This document shows, in pieces, positions 1 to 7,646 of a stretch of DNA of 64,000 nt. Numbering within the stretch: position 1 is the stretch's first letter; each line of letters opens with the position of its first letter. The position numbers and the translations under genes were made by a program. The DNA is from GCA-2706205 sp964215955 (lineage in GTDB: Bacteria > Bdellovibrionota > Bacteriovoracia > Bacteriovoracales > Bacteriovoracaceae), in contig CAXPDR010000039.1 in NCBI GenBank assembly GCA_964215955.1, forward strand, positions 1 to 64,000. The letters run 5' to 3'. The notes under the pieces are model-generated. The model was not told the DNA's origin. It saw only the letters and a list, made by a program, of their open reading frames with translations, and did no database searches.

Positions 1-203
1 TGCGGTTATTTTTGAATAAGTTGGAGCTATTTTTAAAGGATACTGGATTATTGGCCAGTTAACGCATGTGGGTGGTCAAAGTCGCTTCTATTTTAAACTA
101 GGTCAGAATGCCAACTACTGGACACAAATTCTTTGAATATTCTATACTGGCTCCTTTAAATTAAGTAGTTTATCATAGGGTAATAAAGTGAAAGGAAAGG
201 AAA
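1..203 (+). other. Left edge: possible tail of an upstream gene, then mpl leader
   Basis: No complete gene is present. A frame open from base 3 ends in TAA at 60-62 and reads like a plausible protein C-terminus, so it may be the end of a gene starting before the window. A second open stretch (20-136, frame 2) also reads protein-like but has no ATG and follows a stop directly. The last 25 bases are purine-rich (GGAAAGGA) and supply the ribosome binding site of mpl. Confidence 0.25.
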
Positions 204-1643
204 ATGGATTTAGAAAATATGCTGGTTGGAGCTGGACTGGCCGCTAAAAAAGCCGAAATCAAAAAAGTTTTTTTTTACAGAATTTGTGGAACAGGAATGG
301 GAGCTTGTGCTTGTCTGGCCAAAGAAGCCGGATTTGATGTCGCCGGAGCTGATATGACTTTTTCTCCTCCTATGAGTACCTATCTTGAAAACTCAGGAAT
401 TCCATTGCAGTCTTTAAAAGATTTAACCAAAGAAGAGCTTCAAAAATACGATTTAATTATTGTCGGAAACTCAGTTCCAAGAAAAAGTGAATTTGCCCGT
501 TTTGTTGAGGAGACAGGAGTTCCTTTTACATCATTTCCAAGTTTTTTGGGAGAGTTTGTCTTAAAAGAAAAAGAAGTTATTGGGCTTGCTGGCACCCATG
601 GCAAAACAACCACAACATTTTTTCTAGCACAAATGCTGGAGACTTTGGGAGAAGATGTTGGCTATTTTATCGGAGGAATTATAGATGGAAGAGCACCTTC
701 CCACCTAGGAAAGAGTAAGTATTTTGTTATCGAGTCTGATGAATATGACAGTGCATATTTTCAAAAGATTTCTAAATTTAGGTTATACGAATTAAATGAC
801 ATGATTTTGACTTCACTTGAATTTGATCATGCAGATATCTTTAATAGTATTGAAGATATCAAAAATGAATTTGCCTCTGTTATTCCAAATTTATCTGGTG
901 AAATTGTTGCAAATGATGACTATCAAGCTATTGAGGAACTTCAGCAAAAATTTGAATCAAAATCATGGAATATTTATGGGGAAAAAGCTTCTTCTTTGGG
1001 GCCTGCAAATATAGAAGTACTTGACGGTAAATCTCATTTTCAAATTAAACTTGGCAATAGTTGGGTTAAATTTGAGACAAATATCATAGGAACTCACAAC
1101 CTTTTAAATATTTCTTCTTGTATTCTTCTTCTACATAAAAAAGGATTTAATACTTTAGAGCTTCAACAGTCTGTTGCTAGTTTAGGGATGGTTAAAAGAA
1201 GACAAGAAGTAAGAGGGCGGTTCCAAGGGGCAATTGTCATTGATGATTTTGCTCATCATCCAAAGGCGATTAATCTGACATTAGATGCTCTAAGAGTAAA
1301 ATATCCAGAAAAAAAATTGGTGACTGTTTTTGAACCTATTTCAGCGACAGCTCGAAGTTCTGTATTTCAAAAAGATTTTAAAAATGCCTTAAAAAAGTCA
1401 GATCGAGTTATTCTTGCTGTAAATTCTTTGGCTACGACAGTTGGTGATGGTAAAAACTTAGATACTAAGTTAATGGTAGAAGAATTATCGAATGAAGGTA
1501 CACCTGCAGATGAAGTCTTTACTGCCAATGAACTTATTTCTAAATTAGAAAATCTATGTAATCCAAATGTACTAGTTGCTGTTTTAAGTAATAGAACATG
1601 TATTGGGCTTTGGGAGTCAAACTTTGTTAAATCTCTTTCTTAG
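204..1643 (+). CDS. mpl: UDP-N-acetylmuramate:L-alanyl-gamma-D-glutamyl-meso-diaminopimelate ligase
   Basis: Cytosolic Mur-ligase-family enzyme that joins recycled murein tripeptide to UDP-MurNAc with ATP, returning turnover products to peptidoglycan synthesis. The N-terminal Rossmann part carries a glycine-rich GTGMGA motif near residue 30. The ATP-binding GTHGKTTTT motif lies near residue 130, an ESDEYD motif follows near 177, and the C-terminal domain has DDFAHHPKA near 348, the Mpl/MurC form of this motif. The 479 residues are normal for Mpl. It differs from MurC in having the YRICGTGMG N-terminus typical of Mpl. ATG at 204 has a purine-rich site just upstream. Its 3' end overlaps or nearly touches the next gene, suggesting co-transcription. 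Confidence 0.93.
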   Translation: MDLENMLVGAGLAAKKAEIKKVFFYRICGTGMGACACLAKEAGFDVAGADMTFSPPMSTYLENSGIPLQSLKDLTKEELQKYDLIIVGNSVPRKSEFARFVEETGVPFTSFPSFLGEFVLKEKEVIGLAGTHGKTTTTFFLAQMLETLGEDVGYFIGGIIDGRAPSHLGKSKYFVIESDEYDSAYFQKISKFRLYELNDMILTSLEFDHADIFNSIEDIKNEFASVIPNLSGEIVANDDYQAIEELQQKFESKSWNIYGEKASSLGPANIEVLDGKSHFQIKLGNSWVKFETNIIGTHNLLNISSCILLLHKKGFNTLELQQSVASLGMVKRRQEVRGRFQGAIVIDDFAHHPKAINLTLDALRVKYPEKKLVTVFEPISATARSSVFQKDFKNALKKSDRVILAVNSLATTVGDGKNLDTKLMVEELSNEGTPADEVFTANELISKLENLCNPNVLVAVLSNRTCIGLWESNFVKSLS

Positions 1644-3303
1644 TTTTTGTTGTTTGTTTTTTAGTTTTCTTGCGTTCGGAGAAACTAAAGCTCCAGTAAG
1701 TTGGAGCGGGAATCAATATAAAATAATTAATCAATACACTAAACTTCATAAAGAATTTTTTAGGAAAACATGCTCTCCTAAGGAAGATGCAAACTATTTC
1801 ACCTTACTTAAAAACTATCGAGGGCAGGGATATTATTTACCCAAAGTGGAAGGGAAAATAGATCGTCTTGCTATAATTAATAACTTTCATCATTTTAAGA
1901 AAAAATTAGATTTTATTGAAAGTACGATTAAGAGATTGAAGAAAACGGATTATCCAAAGTTTGATTTAATTCATTTTGAATTGGATAAAATCGTTGAGAA
2001 TCTGTTAAATTTAAAAAAGGAACATTATCTCGCAATATCGAATGAGAGAAAAGAAGCAATTCGAAAGGAGTCTGCAGCTCAATTAGTGAGACTTAAAAAA
2101 CAGTTCAAAATTTTTATTGATCAAATTTTCTTTTTGAAATCTTATAATTTTCCTAATGATTACTTAAGCTATAGGAAAACGTATGAGGACTATAAAAATA
2201 AAGAGGGAGTGAAGGCTAAGCGCATGGCCAATAAAACTTTCTTCTTAAGAAAAATTCTTGAAGATGGTGCATATGACCCCAATAAAACTAGACCTGATAA
2301 ATTTTTAAGAACAACAATGGATACTCTTTATTTGAGCATTATGAAAATGGAAGATTTTATCAGTGAGAATGTTAGATATGATTTAGAGTGGGTTGAAAGA
2401 CAATTAGATCGTGTTTTAAGGCGAGGAAAGAAAGTTCAGTTATCTAGGCTTAGAGAGTGGAGGGATAGAACTAAGGAAAATATGAAGTTCTATTCTGATT
2501 TGATTGAAATAAAAAATAAGAATAAAGCAGCATTTCTAATAAAAAAAGAAAATGATGCCACTATAAAACTCAAGGAGTTTGTTTATAAAAAACAAGCAGA
2601 AGTGTATGAGTTTTGGTCTAAACAATCTGAACTGATGAAGGCATTATTTACTTTAGAAACCATCCTTGTTCACGAAGTTGGAGTGATTGATGGTGAACAC
2701 GGTTTAGAGCGGATGGCCGTATCTCAAGTTGTCATGAATAGATATTATGATGATTTTTATTCAACCTTAGATAAGGATCAGATGCTTGTTAAGTTCCTTG
2801 ATCCACAAATAGATCAAAGTAAGAATAAATGGTTAAATGTTTTATTTCGCATTGGTGAGTTCTCATTTACTTACCATTATATTTCAGCCGTTGCTGGAAT
2901 TCATTGTCCAGATATGAGTCGAAGAGGAAGAGGGATTAGGAAAAAGAATCTTAAAATAGCTCTAAAAGCGATTAAAACTTATGATGGAAGTTTTAATGCA
3001 TATAGATACTTTTCTAGAATCTCTATGCTAGGAAAAATAGATATGTCGACAGTGTGGACTGGTTACCAAAGGCTACCAGAGTTATTGGGCTATAAGGTTA
3101 GTAGACAAAAAAAATTAATTAGCCATTACTTAGCTGATAAGTACCAATATCTATATTCATTTGTGGATGCCAGAGGGTTTAAGTTTACTGTAGTAAGGAT
3201 TAAAAAGAAGACTTATTCAGTTACTTGGGAGAAAGGTCATCCGGTATTTTATGATTACAGAAACCCACATTTATTTGCCTATTTTTCGAAAAGACCGAAT
3301 TAA
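1624..3303 (+). CDS. exported protein with possible SleB-like wall-hydrolase region
   Basis: Begins with a hydrophobic signal peptide (LNLFLSFCCLFFSFLAFGE), so it is exported. The middle is long, charged and helical. From about residue 340 the stretch LVHEVGVIDGEHGLERMAVSQ and then VVMNR resembles the E...G...A...V..NR pattern of the Hydrolase_2/SleB cell-wall hydrolase family, but the rest of that family's pattern is not clear. I chose TTG at 1624 because TGGGAG sits 7 bases upstream; an in-frame TTG at 1603 would add 7 residues. Either start lies inside the end of mpl, so the two genes are translationally linked. A role in murein turnover fits mpl but is inference; the function is not proven by the sequence. 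Confidence 0.6.
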   Translation: MLNLFLSFCCLFFSFLAFGETKAPVSWSGNQYKIINQYTKLHKEFFRKTCSPKEDANYFTLLKNYRGQGYYLPKVEGKIDRLAIINNFHHFKKKLDFIESTIKRLKKTDYPKFDLIHFELDKIVENLLNLKKEHYLAISNERKEAIRKESAAQLVRLKKQFKIFIDQIFFLKSYNFPNDYLSYRKTYEDYKNKEGVKAKRMANKTFFLRKILEDGAYDPNKTRPDKFLRTTMDTLYLSIMKMEDFISENVRYDLEWVERQLDRVLRRGKKVQLSRLREWRDRTKENMKFYSDLIEIKNKNKAAFLIKKENDATIKLKEFVYKKQAEVYEFWSKQSELMKALFTLETILVHEVGVIDGEHGLERMAVSQVVMNRYYDDFYSTLDKDQMLVKFLDPQIDQSKNKWLNVLFRIGEFSFTYHYISAVAGIHCPDMSRRGRGIRKKNLKIALKAIKTYDGSFNAYRYFSRISMLGKIDMSTVWTGYQRLPELLGYKVSRQKKLISHYLADKYQYLYSFVDARGFKFTVVRIKKKTYSVTWEKGHPVFYDYRNPHLFAYFSKRPN

Positions 3304-3307
3304 TTCA

Positions 3308-3336
3308 TTGTTAACTTATAGCATAAAGTGTATAAC
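3308..3336 (+). promoter_or_regulatory. candidate sigma-70-type promoter of metK
   Basis: TTGTTA (3308-3313), a 17-base spacer and TATAAC (3331-3336) match the -35/-10 consensus at 4/6 and 5/6 positions. It starts right after the stop of the preceding gene and about 40 bases before metK. Predicted start of transcription is near 3343. Confidence 0.5.
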
Positions 3337-3376
3337 TTCGTGATTAGTGTATTATTTGTTTAATATGGAGTTCGTT

Positions 3377-4543
3377 ATGCTAAAAAATTATATTTTTACA
3401 AGTGAGTCTGTTACTGAAGGTCATCCTGATAAAATTGCTGATCAAATTTCAGATTCAATTTTAGATGCTTTATTGGAGCAAGACCCATCTTCAAGAGTTG
3501 CATGTGAAACTCTAATTACGACCGGAATGATTCAAATTGCTGGAGAAATTACGACCAATGCTAATATAGACTATCATGAGATTGCTAGAGAGACTGTCAG
3601 AAGAATTGGTTACGACCATTCCGACAAGGGATTTGATGCAAATACTTGTGGTGTAAACTTAGCTCTAGATAAACAATCACCAGATATTGCACAAGGAGTA
3701 AATGAAGGTGAAGGTGTTGATCTTGATCAAGGAGCAGGAGATCAAGGGTTGATGTTTGGTTACGCTGTGAATGAAACAGATTCTTATATGCCACTTACAA
3801 TTGATTTATCTCATAAGCTAGCAAAAAGGTTGGCCGATGTGAGACATGAAAATATTGTTCCTGGACTTAGAGCGGATGGGAAAACTCAAGTTTCTGCACA
3901 ATATGTTGACGGTGTTATAAAAAGATTAGATGCAATTGTTGTTTCAACACAACATGCAGAAAGCATTACTCAAAAACAATTACATGAAGGAATTAGAGAA
4001 GAGGTAATTAATAAAATTGTCGACCCTTCTTTAATTGATAACGATACAAATATTTATATAAATCCAACTGGTAAATTTGTTATTGGTGGACCAATGGGAG
4101 ATGTTGGTCTGACAGGTAGGAAAATTATTGTTGATACCTATGGTGGACATGGTGCTCACGGTGGGGGAGCTTTCTCTGGGAAAGATCCTTCAAAAGTTGA
4201 TAGATCTGCAGCTTATGCTGCTAGGCAAGTTGCTAAGCATGTTGTTGCAGCTGGTTTAGCTGAGAGAGCTTTAGTTCAAGTTGCATACGCAATTGGTGTT
4301 TCTAAGCCAATGTCATTTTTAGTTGATACATTTGGAACTAATAAAGTGGATCAGGATGCTATCACTGCAGCTGTTAATGACATTTTTGATATGAGACCTA
4401 AAGCCATTGTTCAAAGATTAGAGCTTTTAAAACCTATGTATGTTCAAACAGCAGCATATGGACATTTTGGAAGAGATAATTCCAAAGGTGGATTTACTTG
4501 GGAAAATCTAACTTACTTAGATGAACTTAAATCGCGTTTTTAA
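3377..4543 (+). CDS. metK: S-adenosylmethionine synthase
   Basis: Makes S-adenosylmethionine from methionine and ATP in the cytosol. The N-terminal ESVTEGHPDKIADQISD signature, GAGDQGLMFGYA near residue 120, and the glycine-rich GGHGAHGGGAFSGKD loop near 255 followed by KVDRSAAY are all present. At 388 residues it is full length. ATG at 3377 is preferred over the upstream in-frame GTG at 3347 because TGGAG lies 6 bases before it and family members start at this point. It stands alone between its own promoter-like sequence and a strong terminator. No SAM riboswitch is recognisable in the short leader. Confidence 0.97.
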   Translation: MLKNYIFTSESVTEGHPDKIADQISDSILDALLEQDPSSRVACETLITTGMIQIAGEITTNANIDYHEIARETVRRIGYDHSDKGFDANTCGVNLALDKQSPDIAQGVNEGEGVDLDQGAGDQGLMFGYAVNETDSYMPLTIDLSHKLAKRLADVRHENIVPGLRADGKTQVSAQYVDGVIKRLDAIVVSTQHAESITQKQLHEGIREEVINKIVDPSLIDNDTNIYINPTGKFVIGGPMGDVGLTGRKIIVDTYGGHGAHGGGAFSGKDPSKVDRSAAYAARQVAKHVVAAGLAERALVQVAYAIGVSKPMSFLVDTFGTNKVDQDAITAAVNDIFDMRPKAIVQRLELLKPMYVQTAAYGHFGRDNSKGGFTWENLTYLDELKSRF

Positions 4544-4570
4544 TTATTTGATAAATTAAATATTTTAGCT

Positions 4571-4597
4571 AAACCCTCGCTTGCCGAGGGTTTTTTA
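4571..4597 (+). terminator. intrinsic terminator after metK
   Basis: AAACCCTCG and CGAGGGTTT form a GC-rich stem with a short loop, followed by a run of T. Confidence 0.9.
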
Positions 4598-4624
4598 TTT
4601 TTAAAAATAGATTAAAATAGTTTT

Positions 4625-4858
4625 ATGGATGAAATATATTTTCTAATTCGTTATACCCCATTTTGGTCAATACCTGTGTTTATTATTTCTGCAGAGTTTA
4701 CATATTTATTATGGCTGAGAAAAAAGAAAAAGTGGGTGTTGATGTTTTCAATTTTTGCGATCTTAAGCTTTATATGTACTGTTTTCTATTATATTAATGG
4801 AGGACCAGAAAAATCGGTTCAAAAGATGATGAATTTAGTATGGTTCTTTACTCGTTAA
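4625..4858 (+). CDS. small membrane protein, unknown function
   Basis: A 77-residue protein with two hydrophobic segments (about residues 13-30 and 38-57) separated by the basic loop LRKKKKW, which by the positive-inside rule should face the cytosol. No family is recognised. There is no clear ribosome binding site before ATG 4625, so it may be leaderless or the start may differ. It lies alone between the metK terminator and the promoter of the next regulator. It could be a chance open frame, but the two clean membrane spans argue for a real gene. Confidence 0.5.
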   Translation: MDEIYFLIRYTPFWSIPVFIISAEFTYLLWLRKKKKWVLMFSIFAILSFICTVFYYINGGPEKSVQKMMNLVWFFTR

Positions 4859-4922
4859 TGTGAAATTAAATACTTAGATTATTGAAGTCAGTCAGTGATA
4901 GAATTTTCTTAGTGTCTAAAAT

Positions 4923-4951
4923 TTGACACCAATCCCTAGATTAGCTAGCAT
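4923..4951 (+). promoter_or_regulatory. candidate sigma-70-type promoter of the NtrC-type regulator
   Basis: A perfect TTGACA (4923-4928), a 17-base spacer and TAGCAT (4946-4951, 4/6 match) lie just upstream of the regulator, followed by the ribosome binding site TTTAGGAG. Confidence 0.55.
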
Positions 4952-4979
4952 TTCCTAGAGACATTTAGGAGAAAAGTTA

Positions 4980-6509
4980 ATGGATGACTTAAACTACTTA
5001 CACACCGCGTATCAAAATCCAGTATCTTCAAATAAGGACGAACTTGAAGAATTTGGATTAAACCCAAAAATAATCATCGTAGAAGATGACAAAATCTTGG
5101 GACTTAGTATTAAAAAATATTTGATGAAGACCCTTTCATGCGAGGTTGAACTTTTCACCAACTCAATGGATTGTCTTTCTCATTTAATGACTTTTGCCAA
5201 TAGAAACTCCCCATTTTGTTTAATAACAGATATCAGTTTAGAACAAGGTGGTGATGGTTTATTACTCGTTGATAATTTAAAAGAAAAGAATTTTAACTTT
5301 GTCTCTATCGCCATGACAGGTTTTGCTTCAATTGAAACGGCCATTTCCGCAACAAAAAAGGGTGTCTATCACTATTTAACAAAGCCTTTTGAGTTAGAAG
5401 TTTTACAAAAATTAGTTTTGGAAGCAATTTCAAATAAATTAGGTATTTCGAGAAATCTTATAAAAGAATCAAAGCCACTTAAAAGAAAGCATCAAGAGTC
5501 CACAGATACTATGAGACTTGAATTGCCTGAAGAAGATGATTTCTTTTGTGGAATGATAGGACGTTCAAAAGTCATGAAGGATGTTTTTGAAAGAATCAAA
5601 AAAGTGGCTTTAACAGAGTCAACTGTTTTAGTAACTGGTCCTTCAGGAACTGGTAAAGAATTGGTTGCTGGTGCTATTCATAAACTTTCAAGTAGAAAAG
5701 ATAAAAACCAAGTTTCTGTAAATTGTGGTGCCATTCCTAGAGATCTTTTAGAAAGTGAGCTTTTTGGCCATATGAAAGGCTCATTTACTGGTGCAATTTC
5801 TGATAGAAAAGGGCGTTTTGAAATGGCAAATGAGGGGACAATCTTTTTAGATGAGATTGGTGATATGCCTCATTTGTTACAAGTAAAAATTTTAAGAGTA
5901 TTACAAAATAAAACCATTGAACCTGTTGGGGCAAATAAAACGATTGGAATTAACACAAGAGTTATAGCTGCTACTCATAGAAATCTAGAGAAAATGGTTG
6001 AAGAAAAAACTTTTAGAGAAGACTTATTTTATAGATTAAATGTTATTCCAATAAAGATTCCTGCACTAAAAGAAAGAAGAGATGATATCCCCCTTTTAAT
6101 TTCTTACTTTATTAAGAAGTTTGTGAGTGCTGATAATTCTAACCATATAAGTTTTTCGACTGAGGCATTTCAAATGCTTTTAAATTATGATTGGCCTGGA
6201 AATGTTAGAGAGCTAGAAAATATAATTGAAAGACTTGTTATTTTAAGAGGTGGTAATGAAGTTCTTCCAGAGGATTTGCCTGCAAAGGTCTTTAGGCATA
6301 ACCCTTTGGCAACAAATCATTATAAACATATTTTTGAACTGCCTGAGGAAGGAGTTGATCTAAAGAAAGTTCTATCTGACATAGAGGACTCACTTATTCT
6401 TCAAGCCTTGAGCTTTACAGAGGGAAATAAAAATCAAGCATCAAAACTCTTAAGTTTAAATAGGACTACGCTCATTGAAAAATTGAAGAAAAAATCACTT
6501 CACATATAA
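4980..6509 (+). CDS. NtrC-family sigma-54-dependent response regulator
   Basis: Receiver domain at about residues 30-145, with the phosphoacceptor Asp near 84 (LITDIS), a conserved Thr (AMTGFA) and Lys (LTKPF). An AAA+ domain follows, with Walker A GPSGTGKE near 220, the sigma-54 contact loop GSFTGA near 267 (the usual form is GAFTGA) and Walker B TIFLDEIGD near 288. A Fis-type helix-turn-helix closes the protein (NQASKLLSLNRTTLIEKL). It should therefore activate sigma-54 promoters when phosphorylated. No kinase is adjacent; the nearest is the orphan kinase at 26134 beyond the flagellar genes, so a FlgR/FlrC role is plausible inference. Start ATG 4980 has AGGAG 8 bases upstream. Confidence 0.88.
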   Translation: MDDLNYLHTAYQNPVSSNKDELEEFGLNPKIIIVEDDKILGLSIKKYLMKTLSCEVELFTNSMDCLSHLMTFANRNSPFCLITDISLEQGGDGLLLVDNLKEKNFNFVSIAMTGFASIETAISATKKGVYHYLTKPFELEVLQKLVLEAISNKLGISRNLIKESKPLKRKHQESTDTMRLELPEEDDFFCGMIGRSKVMKDVFERIKKVALTESTVLVTGPSGTGKELVAGAIHKLSSRKDKNQVSVNCGAIPRDLLESELFGHMKGSFTGAISDRKGRFEMANEGTIFLDEIGDMPHLLQVKILRVLQNKTIEPVGANKTIGINTRVIAATHRNLEKMVEEKTFREDLFYRLNVIPIKIPALKERRDDIPLLISYFIKKFVSADNSNHISFSTEAFQMLLNYDWPGNVRELENIIERLVILRGGNEVLPEDLPAKVFRHNPLATNHYKHIFELPEEGVDLKKVLSDIEDSLILQALSFTEGNKNQASKLLSLNRTTLIEKLKKKSLHI

Positions 6510-6511
6510 AA

Positions 6512-7516
6512 ATGAATAAAAGATTAATAGAAGAAAGGCTCGAAAGAGCCTTTTTTACATTTGAAGAAGTACTTCGCTTTGACAAAGAATTAGATGATTT
6601 ATTCTTTGGAGACTTAAATATAATTGAAAGCTCTATTAGGTGTTCAGATAGTGCTAGTTACGCAAATCTTGATACCAGAGCTCTTCTTACTTCTTATGTA
6701 GATTACTTTAAAATTCTTAAACAAGTATCTCTTGGGGAAACACTTGTTGACTTAGGATCTGGGTATAGTCGAGGAACTTTTTTAGCAAAGATTTTGGATC
6801 TTCCAAAATGTTTAGGTTTAGAGTTTCAAAAAGAAAGGGTTGATTATAGTAAAAGAAACTATGAATCTTTTTTTCATGAAGAAGCCAAGAATATTTTCTT
6901 ATGTGATCTCAAGTCTGACCAAATTCCAATTTCTAAAAATTATTTTTTGTACTTTCCCAAAGGTCTTGTTTTAGACCGAATTCTTTTTGAGATCTATAGA
7001 ATGAAAAACAATGCAAAATTATTTGTTATTGAGTCTCACGGAGATATTATTCCTTATCTAAAAAACTTAAAGTTTTTAGACTTAAAAAAAGAAATGAAGT
7101 GTTCGCTTCCAAGACATAATGATAAAATTTATATGTTTTCCTTTATTACAGATAGATATAATTTTGATTTAAAAAAAGATTTATCTTCGTGGCTAATTCA
7201 AAACTATGATAAACCAATGTGCTTTCAAATCCGTTTGCATAATTATCTGAATGGTGATGATGTCATTTGGCTTGTACCAAAAAATATGTGTTTTATAGAA
7301 GAGTATAGAGAACGGCCTCATTTAAACTTCAAGGGAAGGCTGATTGATATTTTTTGTACAGAAGAACTAGTTGGTCTCTCCTCCGATGGATATAATGATC
7401 TATATCAAAACTACCAAAATTTAAAAGTTAAAAAAATTATTCAGTATGAAAATAAGCTTTTAATAGAGACTTTAGCAGGAGAATTTCAAGCTTCATCCTT
7501 CTTGATTTCGCCCTAG
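6512..7516 (+). CDS. methyltransferase-like protein
   Basis: Residues about 80-90 (LVDLGSGYSRG) form a class I SAM-dependent methyltransferase motif I, followed by an acidic residue at the end of the next strand (LGLEFQKERV), as in the Rossmann methyltransferase fold. The C-terminal half (from about 190) matches nothing I recognise. The substrate is unknown. It begins 2 bases after the regulator gene with no clear ribosome binding site of its own, so translation is probably coupled and the two likely share a transcript. No terminator is visible after it. Confidence 0.55.
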   Translation: MNKRLIEERLERAFFTFEEVLRFDKELDDLFFGDLNIIESSIRCSDSASYANLDTRALLTSYVDYFKILKQVSLGETLVDLGSGYSRGTFLAKILDLPKCLGLEFQKERVDYSKRNYESFFHEEAKNIFLCDLKSDQIPISKNYFLYFPKGLVLDRILFEIYRMKNNAKLFVIESHGDIIPYLKNLKFLDLKKEMKCSLPRHNDKIYMFSFITDRYNFDLKKDLSSWLIQNYDKPMCFQIRLHNYLNGDDVIWLVPKNMCFIEEYRERPHLNFKGRLIDIFCTEELVGLSSDGYNDLYQNYQNLKVKKIIQYENKLLIETLAGEFQASSFLISP

Positions 7517-7611
7517 TTTAGATCCAAAACATGACCCTAGTGTGAATGGAAAAAGTTGTCCTGGGATTTACTCCTTATAGAACCGTAACTACTTGAAAAA
7601 ACATGCTTTCT

Positions 7612-7638
7612 TAAGAAAACTTATAAATTTACCGATAA
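7612..7638 (+). promoter_or_regulatory. candidate FliA (sigma-28) promoter
   Basis: TAAG (7612-7615), exactly 15 bases, then ACCGATAA (7631-7638). The FliA consensus is TAAA-N15-GCCGATAA, so the match is 3/4 and 7/8 with the correct spacing. It ends 8 bases before the ATG of the large lipoprotein gene, which would make that mRNA nearly leaderless or move its start downstream. Confidence 0.4.
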
Positions 7639-7646
7639 ACCGTTGA

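Noticed and set aside
3304..3376. SAM riboswitch before metK
   Set aside because: The leader is too short and shows none of the known SAM riboswitch cores.
6512..7516. Reading the 334-residue protein as a flagellar or two-component partner
   Set aside because: Only a methyltransferase motif is visible; position alone does not support a named role.
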